Source: Struthio camelus
Taxonomy: Eukaryota > Chordata > Aves > Struthioniformes > Struthionidae
Length of the DNA stretch: 64,000 nucleotides
Direction of reading: 5' to 3'
NCBI RefSeq assembly: GCF_040807025.1
Contig: NC_090952.1
Span: forward strand, 2,728,001-2,792,000
Shown: positions 49,693-58,193 of the stretch, piece by piece
Layout of the letters: every line of letters starts with the position of its first letter
Position numbering within the stretch: the first letter of the stretch is position 1
Program-made: the position numbers and the translations under genes
The notes under the pieces: model-generated
Told to the model about the DNA's origin: nothing
The model's input: only the letters and a program-made list of their open reading frames with translations
Databases searched by the model: none

Positions 49693-50798
49693 CTAGGAAA
49701 ACAAAACAGAGCTCTTCAGAAAGAGCAGGACCAGGCACTTTCCCTCTCTCAACACTCGGGCCCGACCCCGCATCCCCCCTGGGGAGCGGGCGCTGGGGCT
49801 CTGCGCACTGCGGCTCTGCCTTCTGGCCTTCAGCGCATCCACAGAGCACGGCTCCTGCTGAAAACAGAGCAGAAAGGCACACAACTAGTGGCCCCAAATA
49901 TGAAAAAACAATAATAATAATGAAATAAATCAAAACCAGAGCCGTAGCTTGTCTGGCACCTACCAGGCCTCAAAGGTCTCGGAAGGAGCCCGAGCGCCGC
50001 TGCTCTCTGCGCGCTGCCAGTGATGGGCAAAACGCCTCTTCCTCCCATACGCAGCTCAGGCCCATTTCTCCTCCTCCTTCGTGTGCAAGGCGACAGCGCT
50101 GAACACCAAGAGGCCTGCCTTCAGGGAGAAGGCACCGGCACAGTACAGAAATGCCGAGGGGACACAACGTTCCTACTGCGTGGGCTGCAGGGGACGCCCA
50201 GACACCTAGAAAAGGAGAGACCCTCTCTCGAGTCTGGCACTGCACCACAACACAGCAACAGCATCTCTTGCGCACAACTCACGCTCCCTCTCCTCTTTAG
50301 TGCCCCCTGCTTCCCTAAAAAGGCAAGGGAGCTCCAACAACTCCAAAAAGCAAAGCCAAAGAGAAGCAAGTCCAAAGTCCTCCAGTCCCTCCTACGCTCC
50401 AGTACATTGCAGCCCAGCCAGAGCTGTCCCAGAGAGCCCCTTCCCCTGGCACGAGACATTCCCACCGGCCTTACCTGCGGAGAGGAGCCCCGGGGAGCAA
50501 AACCCAGTCGGTCATGACCTACTGGGAACTGAAACACCCCACAGCCCTCTGGCAGCGGGAGCTGCACGCCCCAGTTGTCCCCTCAGGCAGACAAAGCGGC
50601 CACGTTGAACTGACCCAGACAACAGAACCGACAAACACAACCGCAGAAACACAACCGAGCTCTCAGTGAGCACGTCAGCTCCCAGCAGCCACAAAGGAAG
50701 CAGACAGAGATCTTGCAGAGACAGGACACAGCTCCCACTACGCTTCTCAGCTCCCCAGGCAGCTGAAACCCCAAAACAGCCTCGCCAGTAAAACACAC

Positions 50799-50864
50799 CT
50801 TCTGGTTATGAACTTCAAAGATGGTTTTTCCCCCTGGCCAAATGATACGCTCTGATTCCACTTT
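50799..50864 (-). CDS. Internal coding exon of the unidentified minus-strand gene
   Basis: A 66-bp exon flanked by an acceptor (tttgctgtag) and a donor (GAAG|GTGTGT), with phase 0 at both ends. It reads KVESERIIWPGGKTIFEVHN then QK, a mixed-composition, protein-like peptide unlike the Arg/Gly/Ala-rich frames around it. I do not know the family. A downstream segment ending at the 50,475 donor has an open frame with LPLPEGCGVFQFPVGHDRL, of similar character, but its acceptor is not clear. Confidence 0.4.
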
Positions 50865-50999
50865 CTACAGCAAAGGCTGAAAGCTCTGTACTGACAGACA
50901 GACAGACAAGGAAGGACCCCGCACCAGCGCCACAACACGCCGCGCCACCACCAGGCTCCAGCTGCTCCCACAAGGCTGGGAACCAGCCTGCCAACACCC

Positions 51000-52085
51000 G
51001 CACCCGAAGAAAGCCCGAGGAAGGGCGGCAGCCGCGCTGGAAACCTGCCGCCCCCGGCAGCGGACGAGCCCCCGGCGGGGCGGGAAGCGCCACCCAGCCG
51101 CCTCGGGGCCGCCAGGGAAGCCCCTGCCCGAGCGCTGCCCCCTCCCCGGCGCTCCGGACAGCCCGGCTGCCGGCTGCCAACGCTCCCTCCTCCGGCGCCG
51201 CCCGCAGCCCGCCGGGCACTCGCTGCACGGGCCGGCAAACAGCGCCCGCAGACACCCAGCGCTCCGCTGCCGGCGCTCGCTCCTCCGCGGCGCCCGCCGG
51301 TGCTGCCAGCAGCTCGCGGCCGGCACCATCGCGCACGTCCCGCTTGGTCCCGCCGCGCTGCCAACGGCGCTGCCACAACCGTTGCGCGTTGCCCAGGCGA
51401 GAGCGACCGGCCGCCCCGACCGCCTCCCCGCGCCCGGCCCGGCCCCCCCGCCGCCCCCGAGCCCCGCCGCGCCACGACCCGCCGCGCGTCCCGCAGCCTG
51501 CCGCTCTCCAGCAGCGCCGCGCCACCGCACCACACAGGACGCGACGCCACGCGACGCCACGCGACGGGACCCGGCCGCCGCCGCCAGGCGCCACCACACA
51601 GCCAGCCACCCCGCCGCCATCTTCGCCGCCGGCCGCTCGCTCCCCTCCCCCCCGGCCAGAGGCGGGAGCGGGGCGCCAATCAGCGGCGGGCGGCGCGCAG
51701 GCGCCCTCCAATGGCCGAGAGGCAGCTGGCCCGGCCGGCCAATCCCCGCGGCGGCCCGGGCGGAGGGCGGGAGGGAGCGGAGAGAGGCCGGAGATGGCGT
51801 CCGGCGGCCGTGGGCGCCGCCGAGCGGGCGGGCGGCGGGGCCGGGGCTGCCGGCGCCAGGGACGCGGTCCCCGCTGTCCCCCCTCAGTGTCCCCCTCGCT
51901 GTCCCCCCGTCCTCCCGCCCGTCGCCGCCCGGTCGGCTGTCGCCGGCGGCAGAGGGCAGCGGGGAGGGCAGGCGCCGTGCGCGGGCAGGGCAGGGGCTGC
52001 GGGCAGGGCAGGCAGGAAGCGGCGCTGCCTCGTGTGACCCACGTCGAGGCCCCGCCGAGCTCCTCCCGGCCCGGGTCGCCCCCGA
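51000..52085 (-). promoter_or_regulatory. CpG-island promoter with CCAAT boxes and a YY1-type start site
   Basis: Extremely GC- and CpG-dense over about 1 kb. Three CCAAT motifs lie at 51,676-51,680, 51,708-51,712 and 51,739-51,743, upstream (for the minus strand) of a YY1-type motif AAGATGGCGGC at 51,623-51,613. In vertebrate TATA-less promoters this motif sits at or just after the start site and often contains the initiator ATG. This points to minus-strand transcription from near 51,620-51,650. CpG-island promoters are often bidirectional, so a plus-strand start is possible, but I see no exon for it. Confidence 0.6.
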
Positions 52086-52267
52086 CGGGCTCGCCCGGTC
52101 CCAGGCCGCTCTCCCCCAGCTCATACAGTCCTGCCCAGGCTCGTGCGGGCTTGCGCGGCGCTTGCACAGCCCCTCGTCCAGCCCGAGGGGCTCCTACGGC
52201 CCCGCACGGGTCTCCGCGGGCTTGTGTAGTCCCGCGCTGAGCTCGGGGGGGCCCGCGCCCGGCTCCA
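52086..52267. repeat. 30-bp minisatellite, left fragment (split by CR1)
   Basis: Imperfect 30-bp units such as gagctcatacagtcctgccc, aggctcgtgcgggcttgcgc and gggctcctacggccccgcac. These are the same family as 53,400-54,240. The run stops inside a monomer (cgcccggctcca), where the CR1 3' end begins. Confidence 0.8.
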
Positions 52268-53399
52268 CAGAGTCACAGCATGGTTGAGGTTGGCAGGGAC
52301 CTCTGGAGATCATCTAGTCCAACCCCCCTGCTCCAGCAGGCTCCTCTAGAGCGTGTTGCCCAGGATCGCATCCAGACGGGTTTTGAATGTCTCCAGCGAA
52401 GGAGACTCCACCACCTCTCTGGGCAACCTGTGCCAGTGCTCACTCACCCTCACAGTCAAGAAGTTTTTCCTCAGGTTCAGGTGGACCTGCCTGTGCTTCA
52501 GTTTGTGCCCATTGCCTCTTGTCCTGTTGCTGGGCACCACGGAGAAGAGACTGGCCTCATCCTCTCGACACCCCCCAACCACCCTTCAGATACTTGCACA
52601 CGTTGATGAGATCGCCTCTCAGTCTTCTCTTCTCCAGGCTCAACAGGCCCAGCTCTCGCAGCCTTTCTGCAGAGGAGAGATGCTCCAGTCCCCTCATCCT
52701 CTTTGTAGCCCTCCCCTGCACTCTTTCCAGTAGTGCCATGCCTCTCTTGTCCTGGGGAGCCCACAACTGCACCCAGGACTCCAGGTGAGGCCTCACCAGG
52801 GCTGAGGAGAGGGGCAGGATCACCTCCCTCCACCTGCTGGCAACACTCTTCCTCAGGCACCCCAGGATCCCATTGGCCTCCTTGGCCACAAGGGCACACT
52901 GCTGGCTCATGCTTCACTTGTTGCCCACCAGCACTCCCAGGTCCTTCTCTGCAGAGCTGCTTGCCAGCAGGTCAACCCCCAGCCTGTCCTGCTGCCTGGG
53001 CTTCTTCCTCCCGAGGTGCAGCACCTTGCGCTTGCCTATGTTGAACTTCATGAGGTTCCTCTCCACCCAGCTCTTCAGCCTGTCCAGGTCCCTCTCAATG
53101 GCAGCACAGTCTTCTGGCGCATCAGCCACTCCTCCCAGTTTAGTATCATCAGCAAACTTGCTGAGGGTGCACTCTGTGCCTTCCTCCAGGTCATTGATGA
53201 ATACATTGAACAAGAGTGGATCCAGGACTGACCCCTGGGGGACACCGCTAGCTACAGGCCTCCAACTAGACTCTGCGCCACTGACCACAACCCTCGGAGC
53301 TCTGCCATCCAGCCAGTTCTCAATTCACCTCACTGGCCACTCATCTAACCCCCACTTCCTGAGTTTACCTGGGAGGATGTGATGGGAGACAGTGTCAAA
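52268..53399 (-). mobile_element. CR1 LINE, 5'-truncated, minus strand
   Basis: About 1.13 kb of a chicken-repeat-1-type non-LTR retrotransposon. On the minus strand it starts within the reverse transcriptase domain: GVPQGSVLDPLLF near 53,250-53,210 and the catalytic motif FADDTKL at 53,160-53,136. It continues through the C-terminal RT/thumb region (SWVERNLMKFN) and the typical LINE tail to the CR1 3' end at 52,268 (ccaacctcaaccatgctgtg). The reading frame is broken by an in-frame TGA at 52,916-52,914 and at least one frameshift near 52,560-52,580, so it is dead. The 5' end at about 53,399 lies deep in the second open frame, the usual CR1 truncation. It is inserted into the 30-bp minisatellite. 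Confidence 0.96.
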
Positions 53400-54240
53400 A
53401 CCCTACGAGTGCCTATGGGCCTGAACAGGGCTTGTACGGGCCTGTGCTGAGGTCATACGGGCTCGCGCCAGGCCCTGCAGGCTCATTTGCGTCCATGCCG
53501 GGCTCTGCAGGGTCCTACGGGCCCCCACAGGGCTCCACGGGCTTGTACGGACCCACATGGGGCTCTATGGGCTCATCCAGGCCCCCGCTGAGCTGGTGCG
53601 GGTCCCTGCCGGGCCCTAGGGGCTTGTGCGGACTTGTGCTGGGCCCTCCAGGCTCATACAGGCTCGTGCCAAGCTCATACAGGCCTGTGCCAGGCTCTAC
53701 AGGCTTCTAAGAGCCTGAACGGGGCTCTAGGGGCTTGTACAGCCCCATGCCGAGCTCACATGGGCTTGTGCCAGGCCCTGCAGGCTTGTACGAGCCCTTG
53801 CTGGGCTCTGCGGGCTCGTACAGACCCCCACGGGACTCCACGGGCTCGTAGGGGCCCATGCCAAGCTTGTAGGAGCCCGTGCCAGGCCCTAGGAGCTCGT
53901 ATGGGCCCTTGCCAGGCTCTATGGACTTCTATGGGCCTGCACGGGGCTCTGTGGACTCATACAGAGCTGTTTGGGGCTCTATGGGCTTGTACGCCCCCAT
54001 GCTGAGCACATATGGGCCCGTGCCGAGCTCTGTGGGCTGGTACGGTCCTGCACAGCGCTCTACGGGCTCGTACGAGCCCACGCCAGGCTCTGCGTGCTCA
54101 TACGGGCTTGTGCCAGGCCCTGTGGGCTGGTACGGGCCTGCACTGGGCCCTAGGGGCTCCAACGGACTCGTGCTGGGCCCTACGGGCTCATACGGGACCG
54201 TTCCGAGTTCATACGGGCCCGTGCCGGGCTCTCTGAGCTA
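53400..54240. repeat. 30-bp minisatellite, main part
   Basis: About 28 units of 30 bp, of the form gggctctacgggctcgtacg then ggcccgtgcc. Because 30 is a multiple of three, each frame repeats a decapeptide (for example GSTGSYGPVP in one frame), leaving frames of 60-120 codons open on both strands. Nothing indicates translation. Together with 52,086-52,267 the array was about 1 kb before the CR1 insertion. Confidence 0.93.
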
Positions 54241-55714
54241 GTATCAGTTTGCCGTTATCTTTGCTACCTTACGTCTCCCTTAGGCCTCCTCGTTGCAGTC
54301 TTTCTCCTTTCCCTTCCTCCCCTTAGACACGTTCTGTGTGGTTTCCAAGACATGTTAACCCCATCTTCTGTGCCCATAACTGAGGCTCTAAAGGAAGGCA
54401 GGCAGACAGCAGGAAAAGGCGGCAAAAGGAAAAGAGCGGCTTTTTGATAGGAAGCCGACAGTCTTAAAACCCATTAGGCTAGTAACTGGGGTGGAGTTAT
54501 CTCATCGAACTTTAGGAAGCCAAACTTAAGGTCTGAACTGCTTCTCCGGGCTCCCTCCCTAGGCTGTGGAGAAAAACGGGCCCTTCCAGAGAGCCCTTCA
54601 CCCAATCGATCCCAGAGAGCGGTGGGACTGCAGAAGGACTGCACGTCTCTAGCCGTTATGTCTGCCACCGGAGGAAAATGATAATCCTGTCTGAATGTAG
54701 TCTCAGGTGTGCTAGGAGTGTATCAAAGCATCTGGAAAGGACTCTCGCCACGTGGTGAGCCGAAATCCCGAATTCCAATTGTGACTCTGTGAAATACTGG
54801 GGTGCCAGAGGATTTCCTGGAACTGAGAAAGAGGTAGAAAAGCATGAGCAGACTAGTCAAAGAGATGCCACTTTCCGTTAAAGGAACGGGAGCCTGGAGG
54901 AGGGCTCTTCAGGAAGGAAAAGAGACAGCTGAGAGAGGTAGGAGAGAGCCGCCTGGAACGAAGTGCTGTGGGAAAGGGGAACAAGGCAAGTCTCGGTGTC
55001 CTTCAACAGCAGCTGGAGCTAGGAGGTGCCATACTGGAAGAGAGAAGAAAAGGAGGTATTCTTTCAGCCCCAAAGGGTTGGAGAATGGAAGCAAATTAAA
55101 GGGCATGCTTGATTTGTGGCCACGTGGAGACAGGAGAGCGAAGTAGAATTGCTGCTCTAACTTGTGCTGTTGTTGTTGTTGTCTGTGCTAGAAACAGATC
55201 CCCTCCGGTGAGGCATGGCGACACGAAGAAGTCATTGCCTAGTGAGGAGAACAACAGCTTCTTTGACTACTCCCTCAAGAAAAACATAAAATAAACACAC
55301 TCCTTGTCTTGGTGTTTTTGCTTCGAGCCTAATTAGGAATAGTAGAAAAAAAATGACATCACATTCCCCAAGAAAAAACACTGGTATTTACTGCATTTGT
55401 TCCTTTAATGATTGGAGATGGGGGGGGTGGTCTTATTTAGGCTGTGTATTGGCTTTGGTACATCAGGAAAACGGGAGACCAAGCTGACCAAACAGTGTGT
55501 GTCCACTTGGCACGTTGTGAATAGCTCTCGAGATAACACTGACCTTAATGACTATGTCCCTAGTGAATAGAAAAGGGCACCTGCTCACATGCGGTTTTAC
55601 ACACGCACCCCCGCACTCCACCCCCCCCCCAAATTAAGATGTAACTCTTAAATCCTATCCTAGGGGATCATCTTAATTATCTGCATGGCAGACAGCTACA
55701 GTTATTTTGGATGC
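54241..55714 (+). other. Single-copy stretch with a possible 3' end of a plus-strand transcript
   Basis: AT-richer than its surroundings and without recognisable coding domains. A pyrimidine/TGT-rich acceptor-like site (ttgttgttgtctgtgctag) ends at about 55,190. It is followed by about 100 bp ending in AATAAA at 55,290-55,295 and a GT-rich downstream element (ccttgtcttggtgtttttg, from 55,302). This combination fits the last exon of a transcript, perhaps non-coding. An open frame of 100 codons at 54,844-55,146 is Lys/Arg/Glu-rich with no family resemblance. Homopolymers occur at 55,420-55,427 (G) and about 55,620-55,630 (C). Confidence 0.3.
55290..55295 (+). terminator. Candidate poly(A) signal AATAAA with GT-rich downstream element
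   Basis: AATAAA followed 10-25 bp later by a GT-rich stretch, the standard layout of a vertebrate cleavage/polyadenylation site. No upstream gene is certain. Confidence 0.4.
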
Positions 55715-56683
55715 CTTAGTGCATCATAGCGAGTGGGGTACCCCAGGGGTCGATACTGGCTTCAATCGTGTTCAAGTTGTTCCTCAGAAACTTGGCTGAA
55801 GGGACAGCGTGCGCCCTCAGCGAGTTTGCGGCTGTTCTGAACTGGGCGGTACGGTTGCAACCCTGGAGGGTTGTAGCGCCGTTCAGTGGGAGCTCGACAG
55901 GCTGGAGAGATGGGCAGAGGGGAAGCTCATGAAGTTCAAGCCAAGGAAGGGCAGAGTCCTGCCCTGCAGGAGAAACACCCTGGTGCAGCAGTACAGGCTG
56001 GGGAGTGAGGTGCTGGGAGGGCAGGTGGTCAGCAAGTTGCGCACGAGGCAGCAACGTGCCCTTGTGGCCAAGGTGGCCAACGATCTCCCGGGCTGCAGTA
56101 GGCAAAGCACTGGCAGCAGGTGGAGGGCGGTCATCCTCTCCCTCTCCTCAGCCCTGGTGAGGCCTCGCCTGGAGTCCCGGGTGCAGGGGTGGGCTCCCCA
56201 ATACAAGAGAGACATGGAGCTAGTGCAGTGAGTGCAGCTGAGGGTTCCTCAGATGCTGAAGGGATGGGGGCATAGGAGGAAAGGCTGCGAGAGCTGGGCC
56301 TGTTCAGCGTGGAGAAGAGAAGACTGGGGAGGGGGGGAGGATCTGACCAATGGGTAGAAATATCTGAAGGGAGGGTGTCAAGAGGATGGGGCCAGAGCCT
56401 TGTCAGAGGGGCCCACTGACAGGAGGAGAGGCAGTGAGCACAAACTGAAGCACAGGCAGGTCCGGCCGAACACGAGGACAAACGTCTTTGCTGTGGGAGT
56501 GACGGAGCGCTGGAACAGGCTGCCCAGCGAGGTCGTGCAGTCCCCATCCGTGGCCATAGTCAAAAGGCATCTGGCTAGGGTGCTGGGCAACCCGCTCTAG
56601 GTGACCCTGCTGGAGCAGAGGGGTTGGACTAGATGATGTCCAGAGGTCCCTTCCAACCTCCACCGCTCTGTGAGTCTGTGACC
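55715..56683 (+). mobile_element. CR1 LINE, 5'-truncated, plus strand
   Basis: Begins in the reverse transcriptase domain just at the SGVPQGS-type segment (agtggggtaccccaggggtc, 55,730), then carries the WAEGKLMKF and SSALVRPRLESRVQGWAPQY regions. It ends with the CR1 tail (ggttggactagatgatgtcc, 56,624 onward) and short tctgtgag/tctgtgac repeats at the 3' end. Frames are broken in several places and the FADD motif region is degraded, so it is inactive. It is more diverged than the copy at 52.3 kb and lies just upstream of the MROH-like gene. Confidence 0.95.
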
Positions 56684-57427
56684 AGAGCCCCATGGAGGCG
56701 CAGCGGCAGACAGAGGTGGCCGAGGGGCAGGCAGCCGTGCGGGCCTGAAGGGATGTGCCCTGCCCCTCCCTAGGGCGGCGGGTCACAGCAGGGTCCTTTG
56801 TGACCCCGTGGTGCCCCATGGTGTTGTTGGGCACCACTATGGCATGAGCAAGGCAGTGTCCGGGAGGATGGCAACAGGAAAGGAAGGAGCACGCAGGGCT
56901 GCTGAAGGAGCCCTTGAGCGCGCGATGTCTTTCCCTGTCGCCCCGGGCAGCCCCGCAGTGCGAGGCGTTTCCCCAAGGCACCCCCAGCTCAGACCTGGGT
57001 AAGAGGGCTGGGGCTGGGGCTGAGCAGCTCCCCAGGGCCTCAAGGGGGCCCTTGGCCATGGCCATGGCCATGGCCAGGAGAGGAAGGAGCAGGCAGGGTG
57101 ATGGGGTGGGGCTGGAGCTAAGGTGCAGGAGAGCTGGCACCAGGGCCCAGCACACCTGCAGCGGGCAGGGGGACGCCAATGTCCCGCAGGGAACCACCCT
57201 CTGCTGGTGGGGTTAGCGAAAGGTTTTCCTTCCAAGAACATCTTGGCAAAGCCTGCGGGCATTTTCCAAATGACACCTTTTGCATGGAAAAGCCACAGCC
57301 GTGGGCTCGGCCTTCTCCAGCCAGGCTGTCTGCTAAGCCCAGGGGGACAGTGCAACGGTTTCCAGGTGCCAGGCCCGGCCTTAGGCTGCTCCATTCCCAA
57401 CCTCCCCCTTTTCTTCCTCCCTGCAGG
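56684..57427 (+). other. Upstream region of the MROH-like gene; possible 5' untranslated exon and intron
   Basis: A good donor (GACCTGG|GTAAGAGG) at 56,998/56,999 and a strong pyrimidine-rich acceptor (ccttttcttcctccctgcag) ending at 57,426 suggest a 428-bp intron in the 5' untranslated region. A frame open through this intron in phase with the gene (from 57,179) is probably chance. A short CCATGG tandem lies at 57,055-57,076. No promoter is evident. Confidence 0.4.
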
Positions 57428-58193
57428 ATGGAGAGGAGACCTCCCAGGCACCCCCGGGTGGCCTGGGAGAAGAAGGATGGCTCCGTCAGCCGCCCTAGGG
57501 TGGCTTTGAAGGAGAAGAAGGATGGCTCCATCAGCTGCCCTAGGGCGGCTTTGAAGGAGAAGGAGGAGGATGGACCCCCCAGGCACCCCAGGGTGGCCTG
57601 GGAGAAGAAGGATGGCTCCATCAGCTGCCCTAGGGCAGCTTTGAAGGAGAAGGAGGAGGATGGACCCCCCAGGCACCCCAGGGTGGCCTGGGAGAAGAAG
57701 GATGGCTCCATCAGCCGCCCTAGGGCGGCTTTGAAGGAGAAGGAGGAGGATGGACCCCCCAGGCACCCCAGGGTGGCCTGGGAGAAGGAAAAGGAGGATG
57801 GCTCCGTCAGCTGCCCTGAGGTGGCTTTGAAGGAGGAGGACAGATCCCCCAGGCTCCCAAGGGTGGCCTGGGAGGAGGATGAGAAGGATGGCTCCGTCAG
57901 CTGCCCTAGGGTGTCTTTGAAGGAGGAGGAGGAGGATGGACCTCCCAGGCACCCAAAGGAAGCCTTGGAGGAGGAGGAGGACGGAGGCCCTTCAGAGAGC
58001 CACCCCAGGAGGGCCTGGGAAGAGGAGGAAGAGGAAGAGGAGGAGGAGGAGGAGGACAAAGACGAGGAGGAGGAGGAGGAGGAGGGTGGACCCTCCACCT
58101 CCACCAGGGTTGCCTGGGAGGAGGAGGAGGATGGAGGCCCTTCAGGGAGCAGCTCGCAGCCGGAGCAGTGCTCGCCCCAGCTATCGCAGCCAG
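57428..58193 (+). CDS. MROH-like exon 1: start codon and charged tandem-repeat domain
   Basis: The start ATG (MERRPPRHPRVAWEKK) lies one base after a strong acceptor. The exon is built from a 90-bp unit (copies begin at 57,571, 57,661 and 57,751). It encodes 30 residues as two 15-residue halves, one with PRVAWEKKDGS and one with PRAALKEKEEDG. To the right the repeats become acidic and end in a poly-Glu tract (residues about 198-220) and a Ser/Gln-rich stretch. The domain is very hydrophilic, has no predicted fold, and probably forms a disordered N-terminal tail. The donor is CAG|GTGAGT, and the exon ends in phase 1. Confidence 0.8.

Larger units (their letters stand above)
49404..51623 (-). 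other. Putative minus-strand multi-exon gene (unidentified)
   Basis: Read on the minus strand, the unit starts at a CpG-island promoter near 51,620 and ends at an AATAAA signal at 49,409-49,404. Splice-like signals on this strand include acceptors at 50,865 (tttgctgtag), 50,207 (ctccttttctag), 49,858 (gctctgttttcag) and 49,693 (gttttgttttcctag), and donors at 50,798 (GAAG|GTGTGT), 50,474 (CGCAG|GTAAGG) and about 49,965 (CTG|GTAGGT). An ATG at 51,620, in good context (AAGATGG), opens a frame of 251 codons starting MAAGWLAVWWRL with many Arg and no acidic residues in the first 28. This would suit a mitochondrial presequence, but GC bias can also produce it. I could not join all exons into one frame. 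It may be a gene I do not recognise, a long non-coding RNA, or a decayed copy. Confidence 0.35.

Noticed and set aside
48911..49696. Plus-strand frame of 261 codons
   Set aside because: It starts inside a foldback arm, has no family resemblance, and overlaps a better supported minus-strand terminal exon with poly(A) signal.
51300..52287. Plus-strand frames of about 300 codons in the CpG island
   Set aside because: They are Arg/Pro/Ala-rich products of extreme GC content, open in three frames at once, and run into the minisatellite and CR1.
53432..54241. Decapeptide-repeat proteins in the 30-bp minisatellite
   Set aside because: Every frame is equally open because 30 is divisible by three. 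There is no start context, splice site or bias toward one frame.
54241..55714. Retroviral LTR or other endogenous element
   Set aside because: No terminal repeats, primer-binding site, coding domain or target duplication could be identified by eye.
57179..57427. In-frame upstream extension of the MROH-like start
   Set aside because: A strong pyrimidine tract and acceptor ending at 57,426 indicate an intron end, and the peptide has no relation to the repeat domain.
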